Part shown: piece by piece, positions 16,819 through 25,870 of the stretch
Numbering within the stretch: position 1 is the first letter of the stretch
Layout of the letters: the number at the start of each line of letters is the position of its first letter
NCBI RefSeq assembly: GCF_014656375.1
Contig: NZ_BNCH01000009.1
Location: 44,792-108,791, forward strand
DNA: 64,000 bases
Direction: 5' to 3'
Origin: Aliiroseovarius zhejiangensis
GTDB taxonomy: Bacteria; Pseudomonadota; Alphaproteobacteria; Rhodobacterales; Rhodobacteraceae
The notes under the pieces: model-generated
What the model was told of the DNA's origin: nothing
Database searches by the model: none
The model's input: the letters and a program-made list of their open reading frames with translations, nothing else
Position numbers and translations under genes: made by a program

Positions 16819-17196
16819 ATGCTTGGTCGACCGACTGAAACCGCTGTCGCCGGACTGGTGATGCTGATAATCCTGCAAGCTGTTATGCTTGCCTCGTTGT
16901 TCGCGGGCGTTGCGCCGCATCCACCGACAAAGATCCCGCTGGGCGGTATCGGGCCGATACTTGGTGCCAGTTTCGCAGTTGCTGCCGCGGCGATCCTTCT
17001 CGGCCCTGTGACGTCAGGCGCGGGGCGGGTGTTTGCCTTGCTTGCAGTTGCAATCGCGCCGCTATCCTTCGGTCCGCAGAAATATCTGGATACGCAGTTC
17101 CCGCTGATCTGGCCCGCCGTTCTGCTAGGGCAGGTATCCGCAATCATGGTGCTGGTCAGTATCTTTGTTCGACCAACTCAAAAGCCCATGGGATAA
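16819..17196 (+). CDS. small integral membrane protein controlled by a divergent TetR regulator
   Basis: 125 residues with four hydrophobic segments (about 9-31, 45-63, 67-85, 98-118). Loops carry APHPPTKIPLGG and GPQKYLDTQFPLIWP. I do not recognise a named family with certainty; it is not an SMR or RND pump. ATAAGGAG lies before the ATG. Its placement opposite a TetR gene suggests a response to a small toxic or lipophilic compound. Whether it transports anything is unknown. Confidence 0.75.
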   Translation: MLGRPTETAVAGLVMLIILQAVMLASLFAGVAPHPPTKIPLGGIGPILGASFAVAAAAILLGPVTSGAGRVFALLAVAIAPLSFGPQKYLDTQFPLIWPAVLLGQVSAIMVLVSIFVRPTQKPMG

Positions 17197-17204
17197 ACAG
17201 GAAA

Positions 17205-17222
17205 CCCGGCCAGACAGCCGGG
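17205..17222. terminator. hairpin between convergent genes
   Basis: CCCGGC (17205-17210) and GCCGGG (17217-17222) with a 6-nt loop lie between the stop of the membrane-protein gene and the end of the DUF2783 gene. In the minus direction the stem is followed by TTTCC. It is a short but plausible bidirectional terminator. Confidence 0.5.
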
Positions 17223-17248
17223 CTTCATGCGTTCTGCAAAATTGGCTG

Positions 17249-17443
17249 TTACTCAGGCAGACCCGCGGCGTTCACCGCCTGGCTCAGCACCTCGCGGTCT
17301 CCGATATGGTTGGCCAGAATCAGGATCAGCCGTGCGTTCAGGGCATCGCTGTCATCCTTAGACAGACCTTCATGCGCGGCCAGCAGCTCGGCATAGAAAT
17401 CGTCGGCACGGTTGATGTTGGGCGTCAGGATAAGATCAGTCAT
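17249..17443 (-). CDS. DUF2783-family small protein
   Basis: 64 residues: MTDLILTPNINRADDFYAEL, then AHEGLSKDDSDALNARLILI and LANHIGDREVLSQAV. It fits DUF2783, small proteins of unknown function found next to flavin monooxygenases in alphaproteobacteria. The ATG at 17443 sits 8 bp after AAGGAG, which overlaps the stop of the monooxygenase gene; a GTG at 17452 is less well placed. The tight coupling (stop to start 5 bp) suggests the two proteins act together. Confidence 0.82.
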   Translation of the reverse strand: MTDLILTPNINRADDFYAELLAAHEGLSKDDSDALNARLILILANHIGDREVLSQAVNAAGLPE

Positions 17444-17448
17444 ATCGG

Positions 17449-19059
17449 TCACTCCTTGCCGGTCGCACGGCGGATCGCGGCGCGGAACAGGTTTTCATCA
17501 AAGCTGGGGCGACGGGCCGCAACGTGCTGATCGGGCCGGATCAGATAGACCGCGCTGGGCGCGTGACCCAGATAGCGTTCTTTCAGCGCGCCGGTCTTGT
17601 CGTCTTTTACGGACAGTGCCAGTCGCTCAACCCTGATGCCGTCCTCTTCGACAACATCGGGCGCGTCGGCGTCGATGGTCAGCAGAATGAACTTATTGCC
17701 CAGTTTGGGCAGCAGGAATTCGTCCCCCAAAGGCACGTCCGGGCAGGGCGATCCGGGGCGCGTCTTGATCGGCCCATCCAGCGCGTCGGCGGAGTTGAGC
17801 GGTGAACCGTCATAGGTGCAGGGCACCGACAAACGGCCCGAGTTCACCAGCGGGCGGGCAAATTCATAATGCTCGGCCAGATCAAGAACCGCATCGCGCA
17901 GCAGGCGGCTCATCTCGGATTTCGGGGTGATGAAATCGGTCGATCGCGTCGAGTTCAGGATGTTTTCATCCGCCCCGTGGATACGTTCAATATCATAGCT
18001 GTCCAACAGGGTTTCATCAGCCTTGCCGTCAATCACCAGCTTCAACTTCCAACCCAGGTTGTCAGTGTCCTGCAGTCCCGAGTTCGCGCCGCGCGCGCCG
18101 AAAGGTGACACCTGATGCGCGGCGTCCCCGGCAAACAGCACGCGACCATGGCGGAATTTTTCCATCCGGCGGCATTGGAAGGTGTAGATCGAGACCCATT
18201 CAAGCTCGAACTCCACATCGTCGCCCAGCATGGCTTTCAGACGCGGAATCACGTTTTCAGGCTTCTTTTCCTCTTCCTTGTCGATGTCCCAGCCCAGTTG
18301 CAGGTCGATGCGCCAGACGCCATCGGGTTGCTTGTGCAAAAGCGCGGACTGGCCGCGGTTGAAGGGCGGGTCGAACCAGAACCAGCGTTCCGAGGGGAAA
18401 TCGGCCTCCATGATCACGTCGGCAATCAGGAAGTTGTCCTCAAACACACGCCCGACGAAATCCAGCCCCAGCATCTGACGGGTGGGCGATCCGGCACCGT
18501 CACAGGCGATCAGCCAGTCCGCTTCGATGTTGTATGACCCCTCGGGCGTGTCGATTTCCAGCGTCGCGTGGTCGGGGTGGGTGCCGATGGCCGTGACCTT
18601 GTTGCCACCGCGTATTTCGATCGGTGCGCCTTCGGCTTCCAACTCGCGCACGCGATTCACAAGGTATTCTTCGAAATAGTATTGCTGAAGGTTGATGAAG
18701 GCCGGGCGTTGGTGGCCCTTTTCGGGCAGAAGCTCGAATTTGTAGACCTCGCGATCATCGAAAAAGACCTTGCCCACGTCCCATTCGACACCTTTGTCAA
18801 CCATCGCCTGACCACAGCCCAGCCGGTCGAGGATTTCCAGCGGGCGCTTGGCAAAACAGATCGCACGAGATCCGAAGCTGACCTTGTCGTTGTCATCCAC
18901 GATCACAACCTTCACACCTTGCTGCGCCAGGTCGATCCCCATGCCAAGCCCGATGGGACCGGCACCGATGATCACGACCGGGTGGCGCACCGGGGCAGCG
19001 GCATCCTGATCTGGGCTGCGTTCATAGGGGTAAAGCGGGACTTCGAAAATCTTGTTCAT
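17449..19059 (-). CDS. FAD-dependent aromatic monooxygenase (class A, PheA/MhpA-like)
   Basis: 536 residues. The three flavin motifs are seen: GxGxxG at VVIIGAGPIGLGMGIDLAQQ, DG at LIACDGAGSPTRQML, and GD at VLFAGDAAHQVSPFGARGAN. A C-terminal thioredoxin-like domain of the phenol hydroxylase type follows (PDVPLGDEFLLP to the end). Such enzymes hydroxylate aromatic rings with NAD(P)H and oxygen. It lies in the homogentisate cluster, so an input step producing homogentisate or a related dihydroxylated acid is a fair guess; the substrate is unknown. GGAGGAG precedes the ATG at 19059. Confidence 0.85.
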   Translation of the reverse strand: MNKIFEVPLYPYERSPDQDAAAPVRHPVVIIGAGPIGLGMGIDLAQQGVKVVIVDDNDKVSFGSRAICFAKRPLEILDRLGCGQAMVDKGVEWDVGKVFFDDREVYKFELLPEKGHQRPAFINLQQYYFEEYLVNRVRELEAEGAPIEIRGGNKVTAIGTHPDHATLEIDTPEGSYNIEADWLIACDGAGSPTRQMLGLDFVGRVFEDNFLIADVIMEADFPSERWFWFDPPFNRGQSALLHKQPDGVWRIDLQLGWDIDKEEEKKPENVIPRLKAMLGDDVEFELEWVSIYTFQCRRMEKFRHGRVLFAGDAAHQVSPFGARGANSGLQDTDNLGWKLKLVIDGKADETLLDSYDIERIHGADENILNSTRSTDFITPKSEMSRLLRDAVLDLAEHYEFARPLVNSGRLSVPCTYDGSPLNSADALDGPIKTRPGSPCPDVPLGDEFLLPKLGNKFILLTIDADAPDVVEEDGIRVERLALSVKDDKTGALKERYLGHAPSAVYLIRPDQHVAARRPSFDENLFRAAIRRATGKE

Positions 19060-19173
19060 GCGGTTCTCCTCCGGCTGGCGATGGTCGCCGATACGCATCT
19101 TAGCGAAATTCGTTGCGAAAGCTACGAATCTGATGGGGATGCGCTGATATGCGTCACCGCATCCCGTTGTTTG

Positions 19174-20124
19174 TCAGCCTTGCAGGGCCGCCCACATCTC
19201 AAGATCGCGCTGGGCGGTCCAGATGCGCGGCGTGTCGATGCCACGGGCCTCGTCATAGGCGCGGGCGACGTTGAATGGCAGGCAGTGTTCATAGATCGCA
19301 TAATCGGCGAATTTGGGGTCGCATTCGGCGCGGCAGGCGTCCCAGGCTTCTTTGAGCGATCCGCCACGGGCGGCGACCTTGGCCACCGGGCGATAGGTGC
19401 TTTCCACGAAATCGCGGGTGTTTTCAATGGCGGCGTTCACCATCTCTTTGCCAACAAGCGCATCCCCACGCCCCGGTGCAATCGCATCCACATCAAAGGC
19501 GGCGATGTTGTCCAGCGTATCCCCCCAGTCGCTGAAATGCCCATCGCCGCAATAGCAGGCCGAGTGATATTCGACGATGTCGCCGGTGAACATCACGTTC
19601 TGATCCGGCACATGGATCACGATGTCACCCGCCGTATGGGCGCGGCCCAGATGCATCAGGTCGATGCGCCGGTTGCCCAGATAAACGGTTATGTCATCGG
19701 AAAAGGTGGTGGTCGGATAGGTCAGTCCGGGGATGCTTTCATGCCCCTCGAACAATCGCGGGAACCGCTGAAACTCGCTGTCCCAATCCTCCTGCCCGCG
19801 TTCGACCACCATCGCACGGGCAGTGTCGCCCATGATGATCTGATCCGCGCCATAGGCCGACGCGCCCAGCACGCGCACCGCGTGGTAATGGGTCAGCACC
19901 ACATGGCTGATCGGCTTGTCAGTCACCGAACGCACACATTCGATCACCTTGCCTGCCAGTCGTGGGGTCGCTTGCGCCTCGACGATCATCACGCTGTCAT
20001 CGCCGATGATCACGCCCGAGTTCGGGTCACCTTCGGCGGTGAAGGCGTAAAGCCCGTCGCCCACCTCGGTAAAGCTGATCTTCTTTTCGGTCATGTCGCC
20101 TTGCGACGCGAATGCTTTTGCCAT
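19174..20124 (-). CDS. MBL-fold hydrolase-like protein with altered metal motif
   Basis: 316 residues of the metallo-beta-lactamase fold. The region that is normally HxHxDH reads LTHYHAVRVLGASAYGA: the first two histidines remain but Asp-His is replaced by Val-Arg. Later elements are kept (GRAHTAGDIVIHV, NVMFTGDIVEYHSACYCGDG). So one of the two zinc sites is probably lost or rebuilt. Some family members next to aromatic operons act as thioesterases or lactonases. It lies 27 bp downstream of fahA in the same operon. AAGGACG is the ribosome-binding site; ATG 20094 (MTEKK) is an alternative start. Confidence 0.82.
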   Translation of the reverse strand: MAKAFASQGDMTEKKISFTEVGDGLYAFTAEGDPNSGVIIGDDSVMIVEAQATPRLAGKVIECVRSVTDKPISHVVLTHYHAVRVLGASAYGADQIIMGDTARAMVVERGQEDWDSEFQRFPRLFEGHESIPGLTYPTTTFSDDITVYLGNRRIDLMHLGRAHTAGDIVIHVPDQNVMFTGDIVEYHSACYCGDGHFSDWGDTLDNIAAFDVDAIAPGRGDALVGKEMVNAAIENTRDFVESTYRPVAKVAARGGSLKEAWDACRAECDPKFADYAIYEHCLPFNVARAYDEARGIDTPRIWTAQRDLEMWAALQG

Positions 20125-20151
20125 GGGTTTCGTCCTTGATCTGTGTTCGGT

Positions 20152-21411
20152 TTAACGGGGCCAGTTGACGGCGGGCAGAATTTTTCCGACGCAATCGCCA
20201 AAGCCGATCTGGAAGCCATCGCCCTTGGCCGCCCCGCGCAGGGTCAGGGTGTCGCCATCTTCGATGAAGGTGCGGGTTTCTCCGGTGTCCAGCGTGAAGG
20301 GCTCGCGGCCGGCCCAGCTCATCTCCATCAGCGAGCCATATTCGGTCTTGGTCGGGCCTGAAATGGTGCCAGAGCCAAGCAGGTCGCCCACATTCATGCC
20401 GCAACCGCCCACCGCGTGGTGGCAAAGCTGTTCAGCGGCCGAATAATACATGCGCGTGTAGTTGGTTTCGCCAATGACGCTGGCCTTGTCGGCCCCTTCG
20501 GGTTGCATCAGCACCTGAAGGTCGATGTCATAAAGGCCGTCCTTGGTGCCATCCAGATAAGGCAGCAGTTCCTTTTCACGCTCGGGCGTGGGCGCGCGGA
20601 ACTCTTCCAGTGCGGCGGCGGTCACGATCCATGGGGAAATCGAGGTGCCAAATGCTTTGCCCTGAAACGGGCCAAGCGGCTGGTATTCCCAGCCCTGTAT
20701 GTCACGCGCGGACCAGTCATTCAGCAGCACATAGCCAAAGATCATGTCGTCCGCCTCGTCCACCGTGATCGGCTGGCCGAACTCCGACGCTTTGCCGACT
20801 ATCGCCCCCATCTCAAGCTCGATATCCAGCCGCATCGAGGGGCCGAAGCTGGGCATCTCGGCGTCTGGTGCCTTGCGCTGACCGTTCGGGCGATGGATTG
20901 GGGTGCCCGAGATCACGACCGAGGACGCACGACCGTTATAACCGATCGGGATGTGCAGCCAGTTGGCGGGCAGGTCGGGCGAGCCACGCAGGATCGCGCC
21001 CATGTTCGCCGCGTGCTGACGACCGGCGTAGAAGTCGGTGTATTCCGAGACAAGGAAAGGCATGTGCAGCTCGGCGTCCGCTTGGGCCACCAACAAGGGT
21101 GCAACCGCGTCCTGTTCGGTCGCGCCTTCTCCCAACAGCTGTTCCAGACGGGCGCGCAGGGCGGCCCATGCGTCTGATCCCAGCTCCATCAGCTCGTTCC
21201 AGAAGGGAACGTCAAAAACGGGTTCGTCCCCGATCTCGATCAGGCCAGCTTCTTCAGCGGCCTGCATATCAAGGATCATATCCCCGATGGCGACGCCGCA
21301 GCGCGGCTCGCTGTCAGCGGTCGAGAACACGCCGTAAGGCAGGTTGTTCAGGGGAAAGGGTGTCTCGGCAGAGTTCGCGCTGTCCACCCATGACTTTTTC
21401 AGTTGGCTCAT
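20152..21411 (-). CDS. fahA: fumarylacetoacetase
   Basis: 419 residues. The N-terminal domain begins SWVDSANSAETPFPLNNLPY and the FAH catalytic domain contains YTDFYAGRQHAANMG, RRxxGQ-type IHRPNGQRK, MRLDIELEMGAIVG, NDWSARDIQGWEYQPLGPFQGKAFGTSISPW in pieces, and GSGTISGP. It hydrolyses fumarylacetoacetate to fumarate and acetoacetate, the last step of tyrosine/homogentisate breakdown. The ATG at 21411 follows GAGGAT and lies 7 bp after the maiA stop, so the operon is tightly packed. Confidence 0.95.
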   Translation of the reverse strand: MSQLKKSWVDSANSAETPFPLNNLPYGVFSTADSEPRCGVAIGDMILDMQAAEEAGLIEIGDEPVFDVPFWNELMELGSDAWAALRARLEQLLGEGATEQDAVAPLLVAQADAELHMPFLVSEYTDFYAGRQHAANMGAILRGSPDLPANWLHIPIGYNGRASSVVISGTPIHRPNGQRKAPDAEMPSFGPSMRLDIELEMGAIVGKASEFGQPITVDEADDMIFGYVLLNDWSARDIQGWEYQPLGPFQGKAFGTSISPWIVTAAALEEFRAPTPEREKELLPYLDGTKDGLYDIDLQVLMQPEGADKASVIGETNYTRMYYSAAEQLCHHAVGGCGMNVGDLLGSGTISGPTKTEYGSLMEMSWAGREPFTLDTGETRTFIEDGDTLTLRGAAKGDGFQIGFGDCVGKILPAVNWPR

Positions 21412-21418
21412 GTGATCC

Positions 21419-22060
21419 TCATTCGGCGTCCGGCTGTGCCTCGGGTCGCGCATCGGCGAAGGCAGGCAGGGCCAGACAGGTTTCTTCGATCTCGGTCAGG
21501 CGCGGATAGGGGGTCAGGTCCAGCCCCCAGCGCCGTGCGTTGTAATATTGCGCAACAAGACAGATATCCGCCAGTGACGGTGTGTCGGCAAAGGAAAAGC
21601 GCGTATCCTTGCGCACCATCTGTTCCAGCGCCTCAAAGCCCGTGTCCATCCAGTGGCACATCCATTGGCGCTTGGCCTCCACATCCGCGCCGAAGGTGTC
21701 GGCCAGATGGGACACCACGCGCAGGTTGTTCACCGGGTGAATGTCCATCGCAACGACATGGGCGGCGGCCAGAACCTTGGCGCGCGCAACCGGGTCCGAC
21801 GGTAAAAGCGCCGGGTCTGGCTGGATCGCCTCAAGATAGTCGATGATCGCCAGCGACTGAGTCAGGACAGTGCCGCCCTCCAGCTCCAGCGAGGGTACCA
21901 GATGGGTCGGATTCTTCGCAACATACGCAGGCGTATGTTGTTGCCCGCCATCCTTCACCAGATGCACGGACACGTGGGCGACGCTGATCCCCTTCAGGTT
22001 CAATGCAATCCGCACGCGATAGGCCGCCGTCGAACGCCAATATCCATAGAGCGTCATCAT
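21419..22060 (-). CDS. maiA: maleylacetoacetate isomerase
   Basis: 213 residues, zeta-class glutathione S-transferase. The N-terminal thioredoxin fold has [20 protein letters not shown]; the usual SSCS/SxxxR catalytic stretch is here RSTAAYRVR, with the serine kept but no cysteine. [24 protein letters not shown] is the glutathione-binding segment. It isomerises maleylacetoacetate to fumarylacetoacetate. The start overlaps the hmgA stop by 4 nt. Confidence 0.93.
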   Translation of the reverse strand: MMTLYGYWRSTAAYRVRIALNLKGISVAHVSVHLVKDGGQQHTPAYVAKNPTHLVPSLELEGGTVLTQSLAIIDYLEAIQPDPALLPSDPVARAKVLAAAHVVAMDIHPVNNLRVVSHLADTFGADVEAKRQWMCHWMDTGFEALEQMVRKDTRFSFADTPSLADICLVAQYYNARRWGLDLTPYPRLTEIEETCLALPAFADARPEAQPDAE

Positions 22061-23409
22061 TTTTTGCCGGGCGTCCCGTCGAATTTCTTCTCAAGGCTGT
22101 CCCAGCAGTCGATATAGTCATCCTGCAACGGCGCCTCATTCGCTGCAAACGCGGTCAGGTGTTGCGGGAAACGGGTCTCGAACATGAAGGACATGGTATT
22201 TTCCAGCTTCTCGGGGCCGAGGTTCGAATTCGACGCGCCTTCAAACGCATCGCGGTCCGGCCCGTGTGGCAGCATCATGTTGTGAAGGCTCACGCCTCCA
22301 GGCACGAAGCCATGCGGCTTGGCGTCATACTGGCCGTAAATGTTGCCCATCAGCTCGGACATGATGTTCTTGTGATACCACGGCGGACGGAAGGTGTTTT
22401 CAGCCACCATCCAGCGTTCGCGGAACAGCACGAAGTCGATATTCGCGGTGCCCGGCTGGCCCGAAGGCGCGGTCAGCACGGTGAAGATCGACGGATCCGG
22501 GTGGTCAAACAGGATCGCGCCGACCGGGCAATAGGTGGTCAGGTCGTATTTGTATGGTGCGTAGTTGCCGTGCCATGCCACCACGTCCAGCGGGGATTGA
22601 CCAATTTCCGTTTTGTGGAACTGACCACACCACTTGATGGTGATGGTCGACGGCACCTCGCGATCCTCAAACGCGGCCACAGGGGCCTTGAAGTCACGCG
22701 GGTTGGCCATGCAGTTGGCACCAATCGGGCCACGACCGGGCATCTCGAATTTCTGGCCATAGTTTTCACAGACGAAACCACGGGCAGGGCCTTCCAGAAG
22801 TTCCACACGATAGACAAGTCCACGCGGGATGATGCCGATTTCCTGCGGCTGAAGGTCAATGATGCCCAGTTCGGTATAGAACCGCAGCTTGCCTTCCTGC
22901 GGCACGACCAGCAGCTCGCTGTCGGCCGAGAAGAAATAGTCGTCCACCATGGATTCGGTAACCAGATAGATGTGGCTGGCCATACCGACCTGCGTGTTCA
23001 CGTCGCCCGCCGTGGTCATGGTGCGCATGCCGGTGATCCAGTTCAGACCCTCGGTCGTCGGCACCGGATCCCAGCGGTACTGGCCCAGGCTGACCACGTC
23101 CGGGTCGACATTGGGCGCCGATTTCCAATACGGCACGTCGATCTTTGTATACCGCGCCGAGTGTTTCACCGACGGGCGGATGCGATAGGTCCATGTCCGC
23201 TCGGGCGGGTTGGCGGTGAAGGCGGTGCCGGACAGTTGTTCGCCATAGAGACCATATTCGCATTTCTGCGGGCTGTTCATCCCTTGCGGCAGCGCACCGG
23301 GCAGGGCCTCGGTCTCGAAGTCATTGGCCCATCCGGGCATGTAATGGGTGTCGGTGCCAACGGCGGACACCGCGCGCGTCATGTCGCGCGACGGGCTGTG
23401 CTGGTTCAT
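22057..23409 (-). CDS. hmgA: homogentisate 1,2-dioxygenase
   Basis: 450 residues, full length. Family blocks are present: [25 protein letters not shown] in two parts, [37 protein letters not shown] in two parts, and the C-terminal [20 protein letters not shown]. The iron ligands should be the His and Glu of the [15 protein letters not shown] stretch and a later His. It cleaves the homogentisate ring to maleylacetoacetate. It is the first gene of the operon hmgA-maiA-fahA-MBL-monooxygenase-DUF2783, and the 193 bp upstream carry dyads. Confidence 0.95.
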   Translation of the reverse strand: MNQHSPSRDMTRAVSAVGTDTHYMPGWANDFETEALPGALPQGMNSPQKCEYGLYGEQLSGTAFTANPPERTWTYRIRPSVKHSARYTKIDVPYWKSAPNVDPDVVSLGQYRWDPVPTTEGLNWITGMRTMTTAGDVNTQVGMASHIYLVTESMVDDYFFSADSELLVVPQEGKLRFYTELGIIDLQPQEIGIIPRGLVYRVELLEGPARGFVCENYGQKFEMPGRGPIGANCMANPRDFKAPVAAFEDREVPSTITIKWCGQFHKTEIGQSPLDVVAWHGNYAPYKYDLTTYCPVGAILFDHPDPSIFTVLTAPSGQPGTANIDFVLFRERWMVAENTFRPPWYHKNIMSELMGNIYGQYDAKPHGFVPGGVSLHNMMLPHGPDRDAFEGASNSNLGPEKLENTMSFMFETRFPQHLTAFAANEAPLQDDYIDCWDSLEKKFDGTPGKK

Positions 23410-23457
23410 CTGAAGCCTCGTTTCAATACCCCTTGCGGGGCCAATCCTGTTTGCCCG

Positions 23458-23508
23458 TCAATCGTATCGTTGCGATTGAAATGAAGTCAAGGGAAAGTGA
23501 ATCTTCAC
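23458..23508. promoter_or_regulatory. two dyads upstream of the hmgA operon and motB
   Basis: TCAATCG (23458-23464) and CGATTGA (23473-23479) are 7-bp inverted arms around an 8-nt spacer. A second dyad, GTGAATCTTCAC, lies at 23497-23508 and is followed by another GTGAAG. They lie about 50 and 90 bp upstream of hmgA. They are candidate operators for control by an aromatic-acid regulator, but no such regulator is encoded in the window. Confidence 0.5.
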
Positions 23509-23602
23509 AGGTGAAGTAATAATTTCCAACAATTTGAAAGGTTAAGTCCACGTCAACTTCGTCCCGCTATCACTGATCCCGGGTGAAAGACGAGGTGGTG
23601 AG

Positions 23603-24421
23603 ATGCGCGCAAACGCAAATGCGCCAGTTATCATCAAGAAGGTAAAGAAGGTCAGCGGTGGTGGACACCACGGCGGCGCATGGAAAGTGGCTTATGCCGA
23701 TTTCGTGACTGCCATGATGGCCTTCTTTCTTCTGATGTGGCTGTTGAACGCAACAACGGAAAAGCAACGCAAGGGGATCGCGGATTACTTCAATCCGACC
23801 ATCCCGGTGACCCGTGTGTCGGGCGGGGGGGATGGGTCGTTCGGCGGTGACAGCGTTTTTGTCGAGGAAATCCTGTCGCAAACCGGGAACGGCGGCATTC
23901 CGCGTGACCCAACTCTGGACCAGGGTGGCTTGGGGGACGACGCGGCCACCGAAAACGCGCGACTGGAGGAGCTGGAGCAGATGCTGTTCGCCCGTGGCGG
24001 TGAAAGCATGGCCAGCGATGATATCGCCCGGCACATCGTGACCCGTGTCACTGACGAAGGCCTGTTGGTCGAACTGTTCGACCTTGATGGCGCGCCGCTG
24101 TTTGAACCGGGCACGACGACACCCACTGCAGTGCTGTCGGAATTGGTTGCGATGATCGCCCGCGTCTTCGATCTGGTCGAAAACGGGGTGGCAATCGAAG
24201 GCCATGTGGCCACGCAACCGGTGGTGGTGATCGAAAACACCGCCTGGAGCTTGTCGACCGGCCGCGCGACCCGGTTACGCGAGATGTTCGAAGAAAGCCC
24301 CTTGGGGGCTGATCGCATCACCCGCGTGACCGGCCATGCCGACCGCGAGCCGGTGGTCGCCGATGCCATGGCGATCCGAAACAACCGGATCGAGCTGATT
24401 CTGTTGCGCTCGGGTCGTTGA
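23603..24421 (+). CDS. motB: flagellar motor protein MotB
   Basis: 272 residues. The single transmembrane helix, KVAYADFVTAMMAFFLLMWL, carries the Asp that conducts protons in MotB. A long acidic linker follows, then an OmpA-like peptidoglycan-binding domain (AIEGHVATQPVVV, RATRLREMF, VTGHADREPV). It forms the stator with MotA, which is not encoded in this window. GAGGTGG lies upstream of the ATG. It heads a run of five flagellar genes on the plus strand. Confidence 0.9.
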   Translation: MRANANAPVIIKKVKKVSGGGHHGGAWKVAYADFVTAMMAFFLLMWLLNATTEKQRKGIADYFNPTIPVTRVSGGGDGSFGGDSVFVEEILSQTGNGGIPRDPTLDQGGLGDDAATENARLEELEQMLFARGGESMASDDIARHIVTRVTDEGLLVELFDLDGAPLFEPGTTTPTAVLSELVAMIARVFDLVENGVAIEGHVATQPVVVIENTAWSLSTGRATRLREMFEESPLGADRITRVTGHADREPVVADAMAIRNNRIELILLRSGR

Positions 24422-24534
24422 CGGCTTGGTTCGACGCCTGATTTGCCTGCAATTTTAGCCGTTAGGCGCCTGTTAAGGTCGGGCCAGTAAGGATGAAAGC
24501 CGACATAGAGGTAGATGCAGCAGAAAGGCGCACC

Positions 24535-25842
24535 ATGACGATTTCCTCCTCACTCAGTGCCGGCGTCGCCGGATTGAATGCACATGCAACCAAACTGGCC
24601 ACGATCTCGGACAACATCGCCAACTCTTCGACGTTTGGCTACAAACGTGCCACGGCGGATTTCCAGAACCTTGTGATCGGGGGGCTGGCCGGGGCGGGCA
24701 CCTATTCTGCGGGTGGCGTACGCACGACAACGCAACGCCTGATCGACGAACACGGCCCGCTGATTTCCACATCCAACCCGATGGACATCGCAATCGGTGG
24801 GCGCGGCATGTTGCCCGTCACGCAAGAGGTGTATCGCGACGCAAATCCCGGCGAACGCCCGATGATGATGACCACGACCGGATCGTTCCGCACCGATTCC
24901 GAAGGTGTGTTGAAAACCGAAACCGGTCTGGTGTTGCTGGGCTGGCCGGCCGATGCGGATGGAAACGTGGCGACGTTCCCGCGCGACACGGGGGTGGGAC
25001 TTGAACCGGTGGTCATCAACGCCAACCAGACGGCGGGTGATCCGACAACCACGATGAAGCTTGGTGTCAATCTGCCCGCGGTCGAAACCGAGGCGGGATC
25101 AGCGGGAACCGCACGCCCGCTGTCGGTGGAATATTTCGGCAACCTCGGTACATCCGAGACACTGGATTTCTCGTTCACGCCGATCGTGCCGGCGACAGGA
25201 TCGTCGAACCAGTGGACCATGGTCATCACCGACAGCGCTTCAGGTGGCGCTACGGTGGGGGAATACACCCTGACCTTCGATGATTCGCGCACGGATGGCG
25301 GTTCACTTGCCTCGGTCGTCGTGGTGTCTGGTGGCACCTACAATGCAACGAATGGTACACTGGATCTGACCGTCGCGGGCGGCCCGCTGTCGCTGACCAT
25401 CGGCAAGATCGGGGATCCGAACGGGTTGACCCAACTGTCAGACAGTTTCGCACCGGTTGCGATCACCAAGAATGGCTCGCCGGTGGGCAATCTGACGGCC
25501 GTTCAGATTGATGAACACGGATACATCAAGGCGACTTATGACACCGGGTTCATTCGCACGATCTATCAGGTTCCATTGGTGGATGTGCCCAATCCGAACG
25601 GGCTGATCTCGATCTCGAACCAGGCCTATCAGGTGTCACCCGAAAGCGGATCGTTCTTCATGTGGGATGCCGGTGACGGTCCGACAGGCGAAGTCGTGGG
25701 TTTCGCGCGCGAAGGTTCGACCACGGATGTGGCGGGCGAGTTGACCAGCCTGATTCAGACGCAGCGGGCCTATAGCTCGAACGCGAAGGTCATCCAGACG
25801 GTGGATGAGATGCTGCAAGAAACCACCAACATCAAACGCTGA
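24535..25842 (+). CDS. flgE: flagellar hook protein FlgE
   Basis: 435 residues. The N-terminal rod-type helix reads SLSAGVAGLNAHATKLATIS then DNIANSSTFGYKRATADF, and the C-terminal helix ends VAGELTSLIQTQRAYSSNAK with VIQTVDEMLQETTNIKR, the usual pair in hook proteins. The variable middle domain lies between. The ATG at 24535 follows GAAAGG; an in-frame ATG at 24493 would add 14 poorly conserved residues. It polymerises to form the hook outside the cell. Confidence 0.92.
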   Translation: MTISSSLSAGVAGLNAHATKLATISDNIANSSTFGYKRATADFQNLVIGGLAGAGTYSAGGVRTTTQRLIDEHGPLISTSNPMDIAIGGRGMLPVTQEVYRDANPGERPMMMTTTGSFRTDSEGVLKTETGLVLLGWPADADGNVATFPRDTGVGLEPVVINANQTAGDPTTTMKLGVNLPAVETEAGSAGTARPLSVEYFGNLGTSETLDFSFTPIVPATGSSNQWTMVITDSASGGATVGEYTLTFDDSRTDGGSLASVVVVSGGTYNATNGTLDLTVAGGPLSLTIGKIGDPNGLTQLSDSFAPVAITKNGSPVGNLTAVQIDEHGYIKATYDTGFIRTIYQVPLVDVPNPNGLISISNQAYQVSPESGSFFMWDAGDGPTGEVVGFAREGSTTDVAGELTSLIQTQRAYSSNAKVIQTVDEMLQETTNIKR

Positions 25843-25870
25843 TAACAGAGGCTTGATCAGAGACTGACCG

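Noticed and set aside
22003..23484. A 493-codon open frame on the plus strand
   Set aside because: It is antisense to the whole of hmgA and has no recognisable domain.
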